Below, one piece after another: positions 26,718-36,708 of a stretch of DNA of 64,000 nucleotides. The notes under the pieces were generated by a model that made no database searches, had not been told where the DNA came from, and saw only the letters and a list, made by a program, of their open reading frames with translations. The first letter of the stretch is position 1; every line of letters starts with the position of its first letter. The stretch spans positions 202,153 through 266,152 of the forward strand of contig JAUNKF010000002.1 in the NCBI GenBank assembly GCA_030532895.1, read 5' to 3'. The position numbers were made by a program, and so were the translations under genes. The DNA is from Lautropia sp. Lineage in GTDB: Bacteria; Pseudomonadota; Gammaproteobacteria; Burkholderiales; Burkholderiaceae_E.

Positions 26718-28004
26718 ATGAACGCTTGGAACGATGTCGAGGCCCGTGATCTGCTGCGGCGCCTCTTCGAGGCTGCGGTAGCGAGCGCCGATCCTGGTGA
26801 AGCGGTGTTGCGTCATCTGCCGCCCAAGCCGCAAGGCCGCTGTGTGGTGGTGGGGGCCGGCAAGGCGTCGGCCCTGATGGCGGCAGCGCTGGATGCTGCC
26901 TGGCCGGATGTGGATGTGTCGGGCGTGGTCGTCACGCGTCACGGGCAAAAACGATCGGCCGGTCGTATCGAGGTGCTGACGGCTGCGCATCCGGTGCCGG
27001 ACGAACAGAGCGTGGTGGCCGCCCACCGCATGCTGGAAGCCGTCAAAGGGCTGGGGTCAGCCGATCTGGTGATCGCGCTGATCTCGGGGGGCGGTTCGTC
27101 GCTGATGGCGTTGCCGGCCGGCCAGATGACCTTGGCCGACAAACAGGCGGTGAATCGGGTGTTGCTCGCCAGCGGTGCCACCATCCACGAGATGAACGTG
27201 GTGCGCCGCCAGCTCTCGGCCATCAAGGGTGGCAAGCTGGGGGAGGCCGTCGGGCCGGCTCGGCTCCTCACGTTGATCGTCTCCGACGTGCCGGGCGATG
27301 ATCCGGCCGCCGTCGCGTCAGGGCCAACGATGCCCGATCCATCCACCCGGGCCGAGGCGTGCGAGATCGTCGCCCGTTATGGGATGGTGTTGCCGCCGGC
27401 GGCCCAGGCGGTGCTGGCGGCGCCCGAGCACTCGGCCTGCCCGGCTTCGGCGCAGGACAGGACGGGTGAACGGCAGGTGAAGATCATCGCCGCGCCGATG
27501 ATGGCCTTGCAGGCTGCGGCCGAAGCGGCACGGGCGGCGGGCCTCACCTCCATCATTCTGGGCGATGCGCTTGAAGCTGAGGCGCGTCAGATGGGCTTGT
27601 TGTTGGCCGGCATGGCTCGCTCGGCCAAACGCTTCGGCCATCCGGTGGCGGGGCCGGCCGTGTTGCTGTCCGGCGGCGAAGGCACCGTGACGATTGGCCC
27701 CGAAGGGGCCGGCCGTGGGGGGCGCAATACCGAATGCCTGTTGTCGATGGCGCTGGCCTTGTCGGCCGAGCAGGGCATCTGGGCGCTGGCCTGCGACAGC
27801 GATGGCATCGATGGTGTGCAGGCGGCCGCGGGGGCCATCATCACGCCCGACACGCTGGCCCGTGCCCATCAGGCGGGGCTGAATGCGAGAAGTCTGCTGC
27901 AACGGCATGACAGCTTTTCGCTGTTCGACCGGCTCGGCGATCTGGTGATCACCGGGCCGACCGGCACGAATGTCAATGACATCCGCGCGATCCTCGTGGC
28001 CTGA
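26718..28004 (+). CDS. Glycerate 2-kinase (MOFRL type)
   Basis: A 428-residue kinase of the GckA/TtuD family, which phosphorylates glycerate to 2-phosphoglycerate. The N-terminal DUF4147 region shows VVVGAGKASALMAAALD, LISGGGSSLMALP and MNVVRRQLSAIKGGKL; the C-terminal MOFRL domain shows LLSGGEGTVTI, GGRNTECLLSMAL and DSDGIDG. I chose the ATG at 26718, preceded by TTTGAGGA; a GTG at 26700 is in frame. In this context, no tartronate or glyoxylate genes are adjacent, so the pathway supplying glycerate is not shown. Confidence 0.93.
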   Translation: MNAWNDVEARDLLRRLFEAAVASADPGEAVLRHLPPKPQGRCVVVGAGKASALMAAALDAAWPDVDVSGVVVTRHGQKRSAGRIEVLTAAHPVPDEQSVVAAHRMLEAVKGLGSADLVIALISGGGSSLMALPAGQMTLADKQAVNRVLLASGATIHEMNVVRRQLSAIKGGKLGEAVGPARLLTLIVSDVPGDDPAAVASGPTMPDPSTRAEACEIVARYGMVLPPAAQAVLAAPEHSACPASAQDRTGERQVKIIAAPMMALQAAAEAARAAGLTSIILGDALEAEARQMGLLLAGMARSAKRFGHPVAGPAVLLSGGEGTVTIGPEGAGRGGRNTECLLSMALALSAEQGIWALACDSDGIDGVQAAAGAIITPDTLARAHQAGLNARSLLQRHDSFSLFDRLGDLVITGPTGTNVNDIRAILVA

Positions 28005-28160
28005 TCGCTGAGGCTGGCATCGTGCCCAGAAGAGGGCCAAACCTTCGGCTCGACCCCTAGGGCATGCAGCTTCGTGCGCCTGACAGACTGGCGCACCGGT
28101 GCCAGCTCATTGAAACCGCCCGGGATGTGAGGTGTCTGGCGCCCCCTGGTTCAGTCTGGA
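28005..28160. other. Gap between glycerate kinase and glpF (convergent)
   Basis: The two genes converge. I see no clear T-run hairpin here and no other element. Confidence 0.3.
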
Positions 28161-28904
28161 TCATTGGAGGGCCAGATAGGCCCAGGCGGCCAGCGCACCA
28201 CCCACCATCGGCCCGAGGCCGGGCACGATCGCATAGCCCCAGTCCGGGTTCACCTTCATGGGCAGCAGCGTCAGCACGAGCCGGGGCGGCAGATCGCGTG
28301 CCGGGTTGATGGCATAGCCGGTGGTGCTGCCCAGACTCAGGCCGATCACCCACACCAGAAAGGCCACTGGCAGTGCGCCGATTGAACCAAGGCCGATCGG
28401 GGTTTCCTCCGGCTGGCCGGGCAACTGAATACTGCCATTGCCGATGATGTGGAAGATGACGAACACCAGCACGAAGGTGCCCAGCACTTCACAAAAGAAG
28501 TTGTTGGGCAGGTTTCTGATGGCCGGCCCCGTGCAGAAGCAGGCCCGCTTGGCGCCTTCGTCTTCCGTGGCATGGAACTGGTCACGAAAATACAGCCACA
28601 CCAGAAAAGCGCCCAAGGCGCCGCCCAGCATTTCACCGGCAAAATAGGTGGGCACATCGGCCCAGGCTGTTTTGCCAGCGATGGCCAGCGCAAGCGTCAC
28701 GGCCGGGTTCAGGTGGGCGCCACTGTAGGGGCCGGCCACGGTCACACCGATGAAGACGGCCAGGCCCCAGGCGGTGGTGATCACGATCCAGCCGATGCCC
28801 ACACCGGTGGCATGCGTGTGTTTGAGCGAGCAGCTGGCCACCACCCCGTTCCCGAAGAGGATCAGCAGCGCGGTGCCGATGATTTCTGCGGTCAGAATGC
28901 TCAT
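28161..28904 (-). CDS. glpF: Glycerol uptake facilitator (aquaglyceroporin)
   Basis: A MIP-family channel of 247 residues with six membrane helices that lets glycerol diffuse into the cell. Both pore motifs are present: HLNPAVTLALAI and the second NPA in YAINPARDLPPR. The aspartate after the second NPAR is the usual mark of glycerol facilitators rather than water channels. AGGAGGAGCC precedes the ATG. It follows glpK on the same strand with 143 bases between, which is the reverse of the order in E. coli. Confidence 0.93.
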   Translation of the reverse strand: MSILTAEIIGTALLILFGNGVVASCSLKHTHATGVGIGWIVITTAWGLAVFIGVTVAGPYSGAHLNPAVTLALAIAGKTAWADVPTYFAGEMLGGALGAFLVWLYFRDQFHATEDEGAKRACFCTGPAIRNLPNNFFCEVLGTFVLVFVIFHIIGNGSIQLPGQPEETPIGLGSIGALPVAFLVWVIGLSLGSTTGYAINPARDLPPRLVLTLLPMKVNPDWGYAIVPGLGPMVGGALAAWAYLALQ

Positions 28905-29019
28905 GGCCGGCTCCTCCTGTCACTGTGTGTCAGGCGTGCTCGGACGGGGTTTTTCGGGGAGGCGTCAGCGAATGACACCCGCGGGGTGTGCTCGGATGAC
29001 ATGGGTGGCACGTGGTTCA

Positions 29020-29053
29020 GAATGAGGGCATTCATGGGTATCCCCCCTCATTC
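29020..29053. repeat. Hairpin at the glpK 3' end
   Basis: GAATGAGGG (29020-29028) and CCCTCATTC (29045-29053) form perfect 9-bp arms overlapping the glpK stop codon. There is no T run, so this looks like an mRNA stability or processing stem between glpK and glpF, not a terminator. Confidence 0.45.
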
Positions 29054-30550
29054 TTCGATCCAGTGCCGGGCCGCGCGTACGGCCTTGTGCCAATAGTGCA
29101 GCATGGTCTTCACCCGTTCGGGGTCGAGCTGTGGCTTGAAGACCTTTTCCACCTGCCACTGATCATGGAGCGTCTCCAGGTTGGGCCAGTAGCCGACGGC
29201 CAGCCCGGCCAGATAGGCCGCGCCCAGCGCCGTTGTCTCGATGGTTTGTGGCCGAATGATGTCGAAGGCGAACAGATCAGCCTGTGTCTGCATCAGATAA
29301 TCGCTCTTGGCCGCACCGCCATCCACCCGCAATGCCGTGGGGGCATGCCCGGCATCGGCCTCCATTGCCTTCACGATGTCATACACCTGAAAGGCGATGC
29401 CTTCGAGCGTGGCGCGCGCAATATGCCCATCGGTGGTGCCACGGGTGATGCCGAGCAGTGCGCCGCGCGCATACTGATCCCAGTAGGGGGCGCCCAGGCC
29501 CGTGAGCGCCGGCACAAAATAGACGCCGCCGTTATCTTCCACCGTGTTGGCCAGGTTGTTGATGTCGGCCGAGGTGCGAATCAGCCGTGCCCCGTCACGC
29601 AGCCACTGGATGGCTGCGCCGCCCACGAACACGCCACCTTCCAGCGCATAGGTGGTTTTGCTGTTGCGCTGCCACGCAATGGTGGTGAGGAGGTTGTGTT
29701 GTGAATGGACCGGGGTTTCACCCGTGTTCATCAGCAGGAAGCAGCCCGTGCCATAGGTGTTTTTCAGCATGCCTTTTTCGGTGCAGAGTTGGCCGAAAAG
29801 GGCTGCCTGCTGGTCGCCAGCGATGCCGGCAATGGGAATGCTGCATTCCGTGTAGCGGGTGGCGGTTTCGCCATAGATTTCGCTGGAGCTGCGCACCTCG
29901 GGCAGCATCGCGCGTGGAATGCCGAAGCGCTTCAGCAGCTCGTCATCCCAGTCGAGCGTGTGGATGTTGTAGATCATCGTGCGGCTGGCGTTGCTCACAT
30001 CCGTCACATGCACCTTGCCGCGCGTGAAGTTCCAGATCAGCCAGGTGTCGATCGTGCCGAAGCACAGCTCGCCCCGCTCGGCCCGTTCGCGTGCGCCGGG
30101 CACGTTGTCGAGCAGCCATTTCAGCTTGGTCGCCGAAAAATAGGCGTCCACGACAAGGCCGGTTTTTTCGCGGATCATCGCCCCGTGCTCGTCACGGATC
30201 TCATCGCAGTAGCGGGCCGTGCGCCGATCTTGCCAGACGATGGCGTGATGGATGGGCTCGCCCGTTTTTTTGTCCCAGACGATTGTCGTTTCGCGCTGAT
30301 TGGTGACGCCGATGGCGGCAATGTCGGCTGCATCGAGGCGGGATTGGGCCAGCACTTCGGTCAGTACCGCCACTTGCGAGGCCCAGATTTCCTTGCCGTC
30401 GTGCTCAACCCAGCCCGGCTGCGGAAAATGCTGGTTGAAGGGGCGTTGGGCCACGGCCACCGTCTGGCCCTGCGCATCGAAAATGATGGCGCGCGATGAG
30501 GTGGTGCCCTGGTCGAGCGCCATGATGTAACGTGCTTTCTTCGCCGTCAT
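29048..30550 (-). CDS. glpK: Glycerol kinase
   Basis: Phosphorylates glycerol to glycerol 3-phosphate with ATP, trapping it after GlpF import. 500 residues, FGGY family. The N-terminal [18 protein letters not shown] is the phosphate-binding loop, [11 protein letters not shown] and [17 protein letters not shown] are family segments, and [12 protein letters not shown] and [15 protein letters not shown] are C-terminal ATP-domain motifs. AGGAG precedes the ATG at 30550; eleven more in-frame residues upstream are rejected. No glpD or glpR lies nearby. The 263-base region to murB upstream has no recognised operator. Confidence 0.97.
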   Translation of the reverse strand: MTAKKARYIMALDQGTTSSRAIIFDAQGQTVAVAQRPFNQHFPQPGWVEHDGKEIWASQVAVLTEVLAQSRLDAADIAAIGVTNQRETTIVWDKKTGEPIHHAIVWQDRRTARYCDEIRDEHGAMIREKTGLVVDAYFSATKLKWLLDNVPGARERAERGELCFGTIDTWLIWNFTRGKVHVTDVSNASRTMIYNIHTLDWDDELLKRFGIPRAMLPEVRSSSEIYGETATRYTECSIPIAGIAGDQQAALFGQLCTEKGMLKNTYGTGCFLLMNTGETPVHSQHNLLTTIAWQRNSKTTYALEGGVFVGGAAIQWLRDGARLIRTSADINNLANTVEDNGGVYFVPALTGLGAPYWDQYARGALLGITRGTTDGHIARATLEGIAFQVYDIVKAMEADAGHAPTALRVDGGAAKSDYLMQTQADLFAFDIIRPQTIETTALGAAYLAGLAVGYWPNLETLHDQWQVEKVFKPQLDPERVKTMLHYWHKAVRAARHWIEE

Positions 30551-30813
30551 GAAGGTCTCCTTTCTTCTTGGTGCACAGAGCATTCATTGTCGGCGAGGGG
30601 TAAGGCTTGAACCTTATGACTCAGCGGCGTCCGTGGGCCTTTTCGTGCAGCGCGGGCTGGCTTGTGGCAGTGGTGTGAGGGGAATCCCGCTGGCGCCAGC
30701 CCAGGATGGCTGCCATCCCCAGGCTGACCGTGCTGATGGCCGCGCTCACTGGTCGACTACTGGCATGGCGCTTTTTCAGATGAGACAGATAGGGTTGGCG
30801 GAAACAGAACACA

Positions 30814-31923
30814 TCAGCGGATGATCACCGGCTCCGGGTGGAGACTCACGCCGAAGCGCTCGAAGACGCTTTGCTGGATGCGGTTGGCCAGTGCCAGTAT
30901 TTGCTGGCCGGTGGCGTTGCCGTGGTTGACGAGCACCAGGGCGTGGTTCGGCGAGACGCCGGCGTCACCCTCGCGGTGGCCCTTCCAACCGCATTGGTCG
31001 ATCAGCCAGCCGGCCGAGAGTTTGAAAGACGTGTCGTTGGGGGCGGCACGCTTGCTGTCTGGCGTCGTGGGATGGGCACGCATGCCAGGATATTGCTCGC
31101 GCAGCCGCTCGACCACCTCGGCGGACACCACCGGGTTGTGGAAGAAGCTGCCGGCGTTGCCCAGCACGGCAGGATCGGGCAGCTTGCGCCGGCGGATCAC
31201 CTCCACGGTATCGGCCACTTGAGCAGCCGTAAGCCGGCCGCACGGCAGGGCGCTGGCCAGCTCGGCATAGCCAAGCCGAGGCTCGAAGCGGGTCGATAGC
31301 CTTAGCCGTACCGAGATGATCAGCCACTGCCGGCCTTCGGGTGTCTTGAAGAAGCTCTGCCGATAACCGAAGGCACAGTCAGCCGCAGAAAACCGCCGTC
31401 GCTCACCCGTGATCAGGTGGATGGCGGCCACCGACTCGATGCAATCCCCCACTTCGACCCCATAGGCGCCGATGTTCTGCCAGGGGGCGGCGCCAGCCCG
31501 GCCCGGAATCAGTGCGAGGTTCTCCAGCCCGCCATAGCCTTGGGCAATCGTCCAGCGCACGATGTCGTGCCAGATTTCACCGGCGGCGATGTCGAGCAGC
31601 ACCGTGTCACCTTGTCGGTCGACAAGGTGTCGCCCTTGGGTGCGCACGAGCAGCACGGGTTCGATCAAGTCTCGGGCCAGCAGCAGGTTGCTGCCGCCGG
31701 ACAGGATCAGTGGGGGGGATGCATCCCGTATCGCCCCCAGCACCTCGTCCACCTGGGCCAGCTCATCCAGCGTGTAGACCGCTCGTGCGGTGGCGGCAAT
31801 GCCGAAGGTGTTGTAGGGCTTCAGGTTCAACTGCCGTTGTGGCTGGCGGCACCGTCGGGCGTTCTCCGGATTGGTGTCAGCGTCATGGTTGGCAGAGGCT
31901 GAGGGGCATTGATGGTCGGACAT
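30814..31923 (-). CDS. murB: UDP-N-acetylenolpyruvoylglucosamine reductase
   Basis: FAD enzyme that reduces UDP-GlcNAc-enolpyruvate to UDP-MurNAc in peptidoglycan synthesis. 369 residues, type I MurB. Motifs are NTFGIAATARAVY, ILSGGSNLLL, IPGRAGAAPWQNIGAYGVE for FAD binding and the catalytic Ser in GNAGSFFHNPVVS. SAGWLIDQCGWKG is another conserved block. The first 35 residues, before RQLNLKPYNTFGI, are a non-conserved polar extension. The start is uncertain between the ATG at 31923 and one further in. Confidence 0.94.
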   Translation of the reverse strand: MSDHQCPSASANHDADTNPENARRCRQPQRQLNLKPYNTFGIAATARAVYTLDELAQVDEVLGAIRDASPPLILSGGSNLLLARDLIEPVLLVRTQGRHLVDRQGDTVLLDIAAGEIWHDIVRWTIAQGYGGLENLALIPGRAGAAPWQNIGAYGVEVGDCIESVAAIHLITGERRRFSAADCAFGYRQSFFKTPEGRQWLIISVRLRLSTRFEPRLGYAELASALPCGRLTAAQVADTVEVIRRRKLPDPAVLGNAGSFFHNPVVSAEVVERLREQYPGMRAHPTTPDSKRAAPNDTSFKLSAGWLIDQCGWKGHREGDAGVSPNHALVLVNHGNATGQQILALANRIQQSVFERFGVSLHPEPVIIR

Positions 31924-32036
31924 GGACGGGCTGGGATCCAAAGGAAGCTGAGCCGGCCCCAGGCGCTTGAGTGGCGCCTGGGCAAGAAGCCTGTTGGGCG
32001 CGAAGCACGGCGTGGTCGATTCGCTGACCCGAAGAA

Positions 32037-33005
32037 TCAGCTCGGCAAATACGACAGGCGCACGTAGATCGGTGCGAAGGCTTCGGCCTGGGTGATCTGC
32101 AACAGGCTTTCGCGGGCCAGCTCCAGCATGGCCACGAAGGTGACGACGACGACGGCCGGCCCTTGCTCCGGGTCGAACAGCTCATGAAACTCGGCAAAGC
32201 GGCGGGTTTGCAGCTTGCGCAGGATGACGGACATGTGCTCGCGCACCGAGAGGGATTCACGCTGTACCTGATGGTGCTGCACGAGCCGCGCACGGCGCAA
32301 CACCTCGGCCCAGGCGGCCCGAAGATCATCGGCCGACACATCGGGCAGCCGAATCTCGGCCGTGTGATCCAGGTGCGCCTTGGCGGGCACGAAATCCCGG
32401 CCCACCACCGGCAGCGCATCGATCTGTGCGGCGCCATATTTGATGCGCTCGTATTCGAGCAGCCGGCGAGCCAGCTCGGCACGGGGGTCTTCCACCTCCT
32501 CGTCGCTGTCGGCCTTCTTCACCGGCAGCAGCATTCTCGACTTGATGTCGATCAGCATGGCGGCCATCAGCAGGTATTCGGCGGCCAGCTCCAGGTTACG
32601 GCTGCGGATCTCGTCCACATAGGCCAGGTACTGGGCCGTCACCTTCGCCATCGGAATGTCGAGAATGTCGAAGTTCTGCTTGCGGATCAGGTAGAGCAGC
32701 AGATCGAGCGGCCCCTCGAAGGTATCGAGCAGCACCTCCAGCGCATCGGGCGGGATGTACAGATCATTGGGCAGCCGTCGCAGCGGCTCGCCATGAATCA
32801 GCGCGATGACGGGCAGGTCAGCGTTCGGATCGACACCCTCGGTCGTTCTGGCCTCGGCCTTGTCCTTGCCTGGTTTGGTGGTGTCATCGGTTGTTGGTGC
32901 CACCGCTGGCGTGCCCTGGGCGGGCATTGGCCCGGTGGCTTCGGCAGGCGATGGGGCCGACACGGTGGCTGCCGGCTCGTTGGCGGCCGGAGGAGGCAGA
33001 CTCAT
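32037..33005 (-). CDS. scpA: Segregation and condensation protein A
   Basis: Kleisin subunit of the Smc-ScpA-ScpB condensin complex, 322 residues. Residues 85-165 contain the Smc-head-binding N-terminal kleisin segment LLDTFEGPLDLLLYLIRKQN, and the C-terminal winged helix appears as VVVTFVAMLELARESLLQIT. The first 65 residues are a disordered Pro/Ala/Thr tail. It follows DUF3460 after 10 bases, as in other betaproteobacteria. scpB is not in the window. Confidence 0.94.
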   Translation of the reverse strand: MSLPPPAANEPAATVSAPSPAEATGPMPAQGTPAVAPTTDDTTKPGKDKAEARTTEGVDPNADLPVIALIHGEPLRRLPNDLYIPPDALEVLLDTFEGPLDLLLYLIRKQNFDILDIPMAKVTAQYLAYVDEIRSRNLELAAEYLLMAAMLIDIKSRMLLPVKKADSDEEVEDPRAELARRLLEYERIKYGAAQIDALPVVGRDFVPAKAHLDHTAEIRLPDVSADDLRAAWAEVLRRARLVQHHQVQRESLSVREHMSVILRKLQTRRFAEFHELFDPEQGPAVVVVTFVAMLELARESLLQITQAEAFAPIYVRLSYLPS

Positions 33006-33015
33006 GCGGTGGTGC

Positions 33016-33231
33016 TCAGGCAGCGTCGTGCGGCTGAGGGTCGATATTGGTCTGATAGGGATAGGGCTTTTGCATCACCCGCGATTCATTCTCTTCCCGG
33101 CGGCGATCCAGATCGATCGGGGCCTTGTCCCACCAGATGGCGCGACCGCGCTGCTGCTCGGCTTCGAGGTGGGGGCGCTGGGTCTTGAGCTGCTTCAGGA
33201 ACTGGGTGGCTTCCGACTCGTAGAGGGCCAT
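33016..33231 (-). CDS. DUF3460 small protein
   Basis: A 71-residue soluble protein: MALYESEATQFLKQLKTQRP, then IWWDKAPIDLDRRREENESR and a final VMQKPYPYQTNIDPQ. It matches DUF3460, a small family of betaproteobacteria that lies directly upstream of scpA. Function is unknown. The ATG at 33231 sets the family start; the frame is open 37 codons upstream. Confidence 0.88.
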   Translation of the reverse strand: MALYESEATQFLKQLKTQRPHLEAEQQRGRAIWWDKAPIDLDRRREENESRVMQKPYPYQTNIDPQPHDAA

Positions 33232-33379
33232 GGCTGCGATCCGTCGAGGGGCATTGATGAACCCGGTCATTGTAATGGAGCACTTGCCGCTTGCCGATGG
33301 GCATCTGGCGCCTGGGCGGCCGGAGCAGGCCGCTCGTGGCATGCCTGCAACCGCCGCTGCGCGTTCGTATCTGTGGGGT

Positions 33380-33856
33380 TCATGATGCCGGGTTCTGACC
33401 GATGAAGCGATCGCCGAACATGAAGATGACCAGACCCACCAGCATCACGCCCATGCCCGCCAGCTTCCACCACGGCACGGGGCGTACCGGCATCTGGATC
33501 AGCCCGAAATGGTCGATCAGCATCCCGGTGCAGAGCTGCCCGATGATGATCAGGAACATCATGTTGACGATGCCGATCTTGGGGGCCATGAAGACCGTGG
33601 CCGTGACGAAGCCGGCACCGAGTAGTCCGCCCAGCCAGCGCCACCACGGCTGCTGCCCGATGTTGGCGGCCACCGGCTGCCAGTCGCTCAGGAAAAAGGC
33701 GGCGACCGCCAGAAAGATGGTGCCCACGGAAAACGAGATCAGCGAGGCCACGAGCGGCTGATAGCCCAGACCCGCGCTGAGCCGGGCATTGATGGCGGCT
33801 TGCATGGCCATGCCGATGCCGGTGGCCAGTGCGATCAGCCCATAGGTGAGGTTCAT
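33380..33856 (-). CDS. DMT family small transporter (YdcZ/DUF606)
   Basis: A 158-residue inner-membrane protein with five hydrophobic helices, starting MNLTYGLIALATGIGMAMQA and followed by INARLSAGLG, a conserved DUF606 signature. The family is a half-size drug/metabolite transporter that usually dimerises. RBS-like AGGAGACACAGG is seen upstream on the minus strand. Substrate unknown. Neighbouring genes give no clue. Confidence 0.87.
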   Translation of the reverse strand: MNLTYGLIALATGIGMAMQAAINARLSAGLGYQPLVASLISFSVGTIFLAVAAFFLSDWQPVAANIGQQPWWRWLGGLLGAGFVTATVFMAPKIGIVNMMFLIIIGQLCTGMLIDHFGLIQMPVRPVPWWKLAGMGVMLVGLVIFMFGDRFIGQNPAS

Positions 33857-34118
33857 CCTGTGTCTCCTTTCAAGTGCGCGCATGCACGCATTTAGCCTGG
33901 TGAGGGCGCCGACGGGTGCAGATGACAGGCGCCACGGGCAGGCATGAGGTGTTCTGGCCCGACAGGGGTGAATATAAAACGTCCGCGTGCGTGCTTTGGT
34001 TCATGCAACAACATGTTGCCCCTGGCGGGCGTTGTGGGCCGGGCCGATCATCCAGTATGCTCGGCGTTTTCTGGTGGCTTCCTCTGTGCCATCACGGGCT
34101 TTATACGGTTTCTTTGTC

Positions 34119-34751
34119 ATGACAGCTTTCAACAGGTTTTCGGCTTCTGCATCGCCATCGGGTACGGCTGATCCTCGGCACGATCAGGCACAGTCTGTTG
34201 AGACCCCCGCCCGTCGCCCGCTGGGCAAGGGCGCCAAGGTGCCGCCACGCGGTGCGCGTACCCCGCTTGCCTGGTGGTGGGCTGCATTGCTCGCGGTGGC
34301 GCCGCTGGCGGCTTGCGACGGCATTGCCGAGCACAAGCTGGTGGCAGGCCAGCACACCGAGGCGGATGTGCGCCGCTGGATGGGTCAGCCCGAGATGATC
34401 TGGGAAGAGGAGGATGGCACGCGGGTGCTCGAATACCCGCGAGGCCCGGCCGGCCTGCAAACCTACCTGGTGACGATCGGCCCGGATGGGCGTTATCGGG
34501 AGATGAAACACGCGCTCACGGAAGAAAATTTTGCGCGTGTGAAACCGGGCATGGATCGGGATCAGGTGCGTCAGATCCTTGGCAAGCCGAGCACCGTCGA
34601 GCGTTTTGCCCTATCGAAGGAAGAGGTCTGGAGCTGGCGCCATGAGGGGCAGGACACCCGAAAGATGTTCTTCAACGCCCATTTCGATCAGCACAGCGGC
34701 CTACTGAAGAAGGTCTCCACCGTGCAAGACTGGCGCGAAGGCAATCGCTAG
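34119..34751 (+). CDS. BamE/SmpA-like outer membrane lipoprotein
   Basis: A 210-residue lipoprotein. The lipobox LAVAPLAAC lies about 64 residues from the chosen ATG, preceded by WWWAALLA, which is an unusually long cytoplasmic lead; an in-frame GTG at 34239 would give a normal 24-residue signal peptide and may be the true start. The mature part contains two SmpA/OmlA repeats of the form DVRRWMGQPEMIWEEEDGTR and KPGMDRDQVRQILGKPSTVE, the pattern of BamE and related small lipoproteins. A role in outer-membrane assembly is possible but not shown. Confidence 0.82.
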   Translation: MTAFNRFSASASPSGTADPRHDQAQSVETPARRPLGKGAKVPPRGARTPLAWWWAALLAVAPLAACDGIAEHKLVAGQHTEADVRRWMGQPEMIWEEEDGTRVLEYPRGPAGLQTYLVTIGPDGRYREMKHALTEENFARVKPGMDRDQVRQILGKPSTVERFALSKEEVWSWRHEGQDTRKMFFNAHFDQHSGLLKKVSTVQDWREGNR

Positions 34752-34760
34752 CCATGTCCA

Positions 34761-36509
34761 TCAAGGCTGCCTGTTCCTGGCCGGCTGAAGCTCGCGGTAA
34801 ACATCCGACAGCGTGGTGAACAGGTTTTTCGTCCCCAGCTCATCCAGAAAACCCGAGCGGCGGAACAGGGACAGGGGTTGCTGGTTGGGGGCAACGATGA
34901 TCAGCCGCCCGCCATCTTCGGTGATGACGCGGTTCAGCGCCTGCAAGGCATCCAGCCCCGTCGTGTCGAGGTTGATCAGCTGGTGCATTTCCAGCACCAC
35001 CACATCCGGCAGCGGCTGCGGGCTGGCCGTCATCGCTTCGATCTTGCCGATGCTGCCAAAAAAGAGCGAACCGAATACCTGCCAGACGCCCACGCGTCGG
35101 CCATCGGGCAGTGTGGCGATCTCGTCCGGCACGGCCTGCCGCGCCACGCGCGTGAGCGACGACACCCGATAGATGAAGAAGAGGCTGGCGAGCAACAGCC
35201 CCACCTCGACAGCCACCGTCAGGTCGAAGATGACGGTCAAGAGGAAGGTGCTGACCAGAATGGTGCGGTAATTGAAGCTGAAGAGCTTCAGGCGGGCAAA
35301 GGCGCGCCAGTCGCCCATGTTGAAGCCCACCGACATCAGGATGCCGGCCAGCACGGCCATCGGGATGTGAACGGCCAGCGGCGCCAGCACCAGCATGAAG
35401 ATGAGCAGGGTGGCGGCATGGATGATGCCGGCCACGGGCGTGCGCCCGCCGCTCCGGATGTTGGTGACGGTGCGGGCGATGGTGCCGGTCACGGCGATGC
35501 CGCCAAAGAGCGGGGTGGCAAAGTTGGCGATGCCCTGAGCCATCAGCTCCTGGTTGGCGTCGTGCTTGTCGTGGGTCATGCTGTCGGCCACGCGGGCGCA
35601 GAGCAGCGATTCGATGGCGCCGAGCAGGGCGATGGCCAGGGTCGGCATCAGCAGCATCCGGGCCGATTGCCAGTCGAAACTGGGCAGGACTGGCGTGGGC
35701 AGGGTTTGGGGGATGCCGCCGAAGCGGCTGCCGATCGTCTCCACCGGCATCTGCATCAGAAAGGCGGCGAGCGTGCCGGCCACCAGCACGACGAGTGGTG
35801 CCGGGATGCGGGCCAAGGTGCTGGCAAGGCGGGTGCCTCCGTCGTCGGCGGGCGTGTCGGGCGGGGCTTGATCATGCAACACCTTGCGGCGCTGATGGGC
35901 AAGCTTCGAGGATTTGGGCCAGACGGCCAGTCCGATGAAGGTGGCCACGCCAAGACCCAGGGCGTAGGGGTTGATGCCCTCGCGGTAATGCGCGAGCGTG
36001 TCGAGCATCGAGAAGAAATCGGCCGGCATGCTGTCGATCTTCAGCCCCAGAAAGTCCTTCAGCTGCGACAGCATGATGACGACGGCGATGCCGTTCGTGA
36101 ACCCGATGACGATCGAGATCGGCACATAGCGGATGATCTGCCCCATCCGCAGCGCCCCCATCAGAAAGAGCAGCACGCCCGCCATCATCGTGGCGAGCAG
36201 CATGTTGGCCAGCCCGTATTGCAGGCTGATGCCATAGAGCATGGCGACGAAGGCACCTGCCGGCCCGCCGATCTGCACCTTGGAGCCGCCAAAGATCGAG
36301 ACGAGCGCGCCGCCGATGATCGCGGTGATCAAACCTTGCTCGGGCTTGACGCCACTGGCGATGCCAAAAGCCATCGCCAGTGGCAGCGCCACGCAGGCTA
36401 CCGTCAGCCCCGCCCCCAGATCCGCCGTGACATGGTGCCGTCGATAGCCCCGCAAGGCGTCCAGCAGGGCGGGGCGGAAATGAAAGCCTTTGAAGAGATT
36501 GAGTTGCAT
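34761..36509 (-). CDS. SulP family anion permease with STAS domain
   Basis: A 582-residue inner-membrane transporter with 12-14 helices. The N-terminal SulP signature region contains LGAGLTVACVALPLAMAFGI and IGGALVSIFGGSKVQIGGP; the C-terminal STAS domain (about 460-575) contains VVVLEMHQLINLDTTGLDAL. SulP proteins move sulfate, bicarbonate or other small anions; the substrate cannot be told here. No carbonic anhydrase or sulfur-assimilation gene is adjacent. It converges with the lipoprotein gene nine bases away. Confidence 0.93.
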   Translation of the reverse strand: MQLNLFKGFHFRPALLDALRGYRRHHVTADLGAGLTVACVALPLAMAFGIASGVKPEQGLITAIIGGALVSIFGGSKVQIGGPAGAFVAMLYGISLQYGLANMLLATMMAGVLLFLMGALRMGQIIRYVPISIVIGFTNGIAVVIMLSQLKDFLGLKIDSMPADFFSMLDTLAHYREGINPYALGLGVATFIGLAVWPKSSKLAHQRRKVLHDQAPPDTPADDGGTRLASTLARIPAPLVVLVAGTLAAFLMQMPVETIGSRFGGIPQTLPTPVLPSFDWQSARMLLMPTLAIALLGAIESLLCARVADSMTHDKHDANQELMAQGIANFATPLFGGIAVTGTIARTVTNIRSGGRTPVAGIIHAATLLIFMLVLAPLAVHIPMAVLAGILMSVGFNMGDWRAFARLKLFSFNYRTILVSTFLLTVIFDLTVAVEVGLLLASLFFIYRVSSLTRVARQAVPDEIATLPDGRRVGVWQVFGSLFFGSIGKIEAMTASPQPLPDVVVLEMHQLINLDTTGLDALQALNRVITEDGGRLIIVAPNQQPLSLFRRSGFLDELGTKNLFTTLSDVYRELQPARNRQP

Positions 36510-36600
36510 GGGGATCAGGCAGTCTGAATTTGGCGCACCAAAAGTCTAGCGGATTCGTGTCTGATCCGTACCACGATCAGCCCTTTGGCACCGCGCTTGC

Positions 36601-36650
36601 GGGTTTGTCCCAGTTGGCGCGGGGACGAATAAGTTCATAACACGCTCTAT
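36601..36650 (-). repeat. Dispersed intergenic repeat, copy 5
   Basis: On the minus strand: ATAGAGCGTGTTATGAACTT then ATTCGTCCCCGCGCCAACTG and GGACAAACCC. It sits between the SulP and AEC genes. The rest of 36510-36708 has no other visible element. Confidence 0.65.
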
Positions 36651-36708
36651 GCATTCGTGGCGGCGCGGCGGGCCTTGGCATCGTTCATCCAGACATGATG
36701 GCACTGCC

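Noticed and set aside
34878..36527. 549-codon plus-strand frame across the SulP gene
   Set aside because: Gln/His/Gly/Asp-rich composition of a shadow frame; the minus-strand SulP protein is clear.
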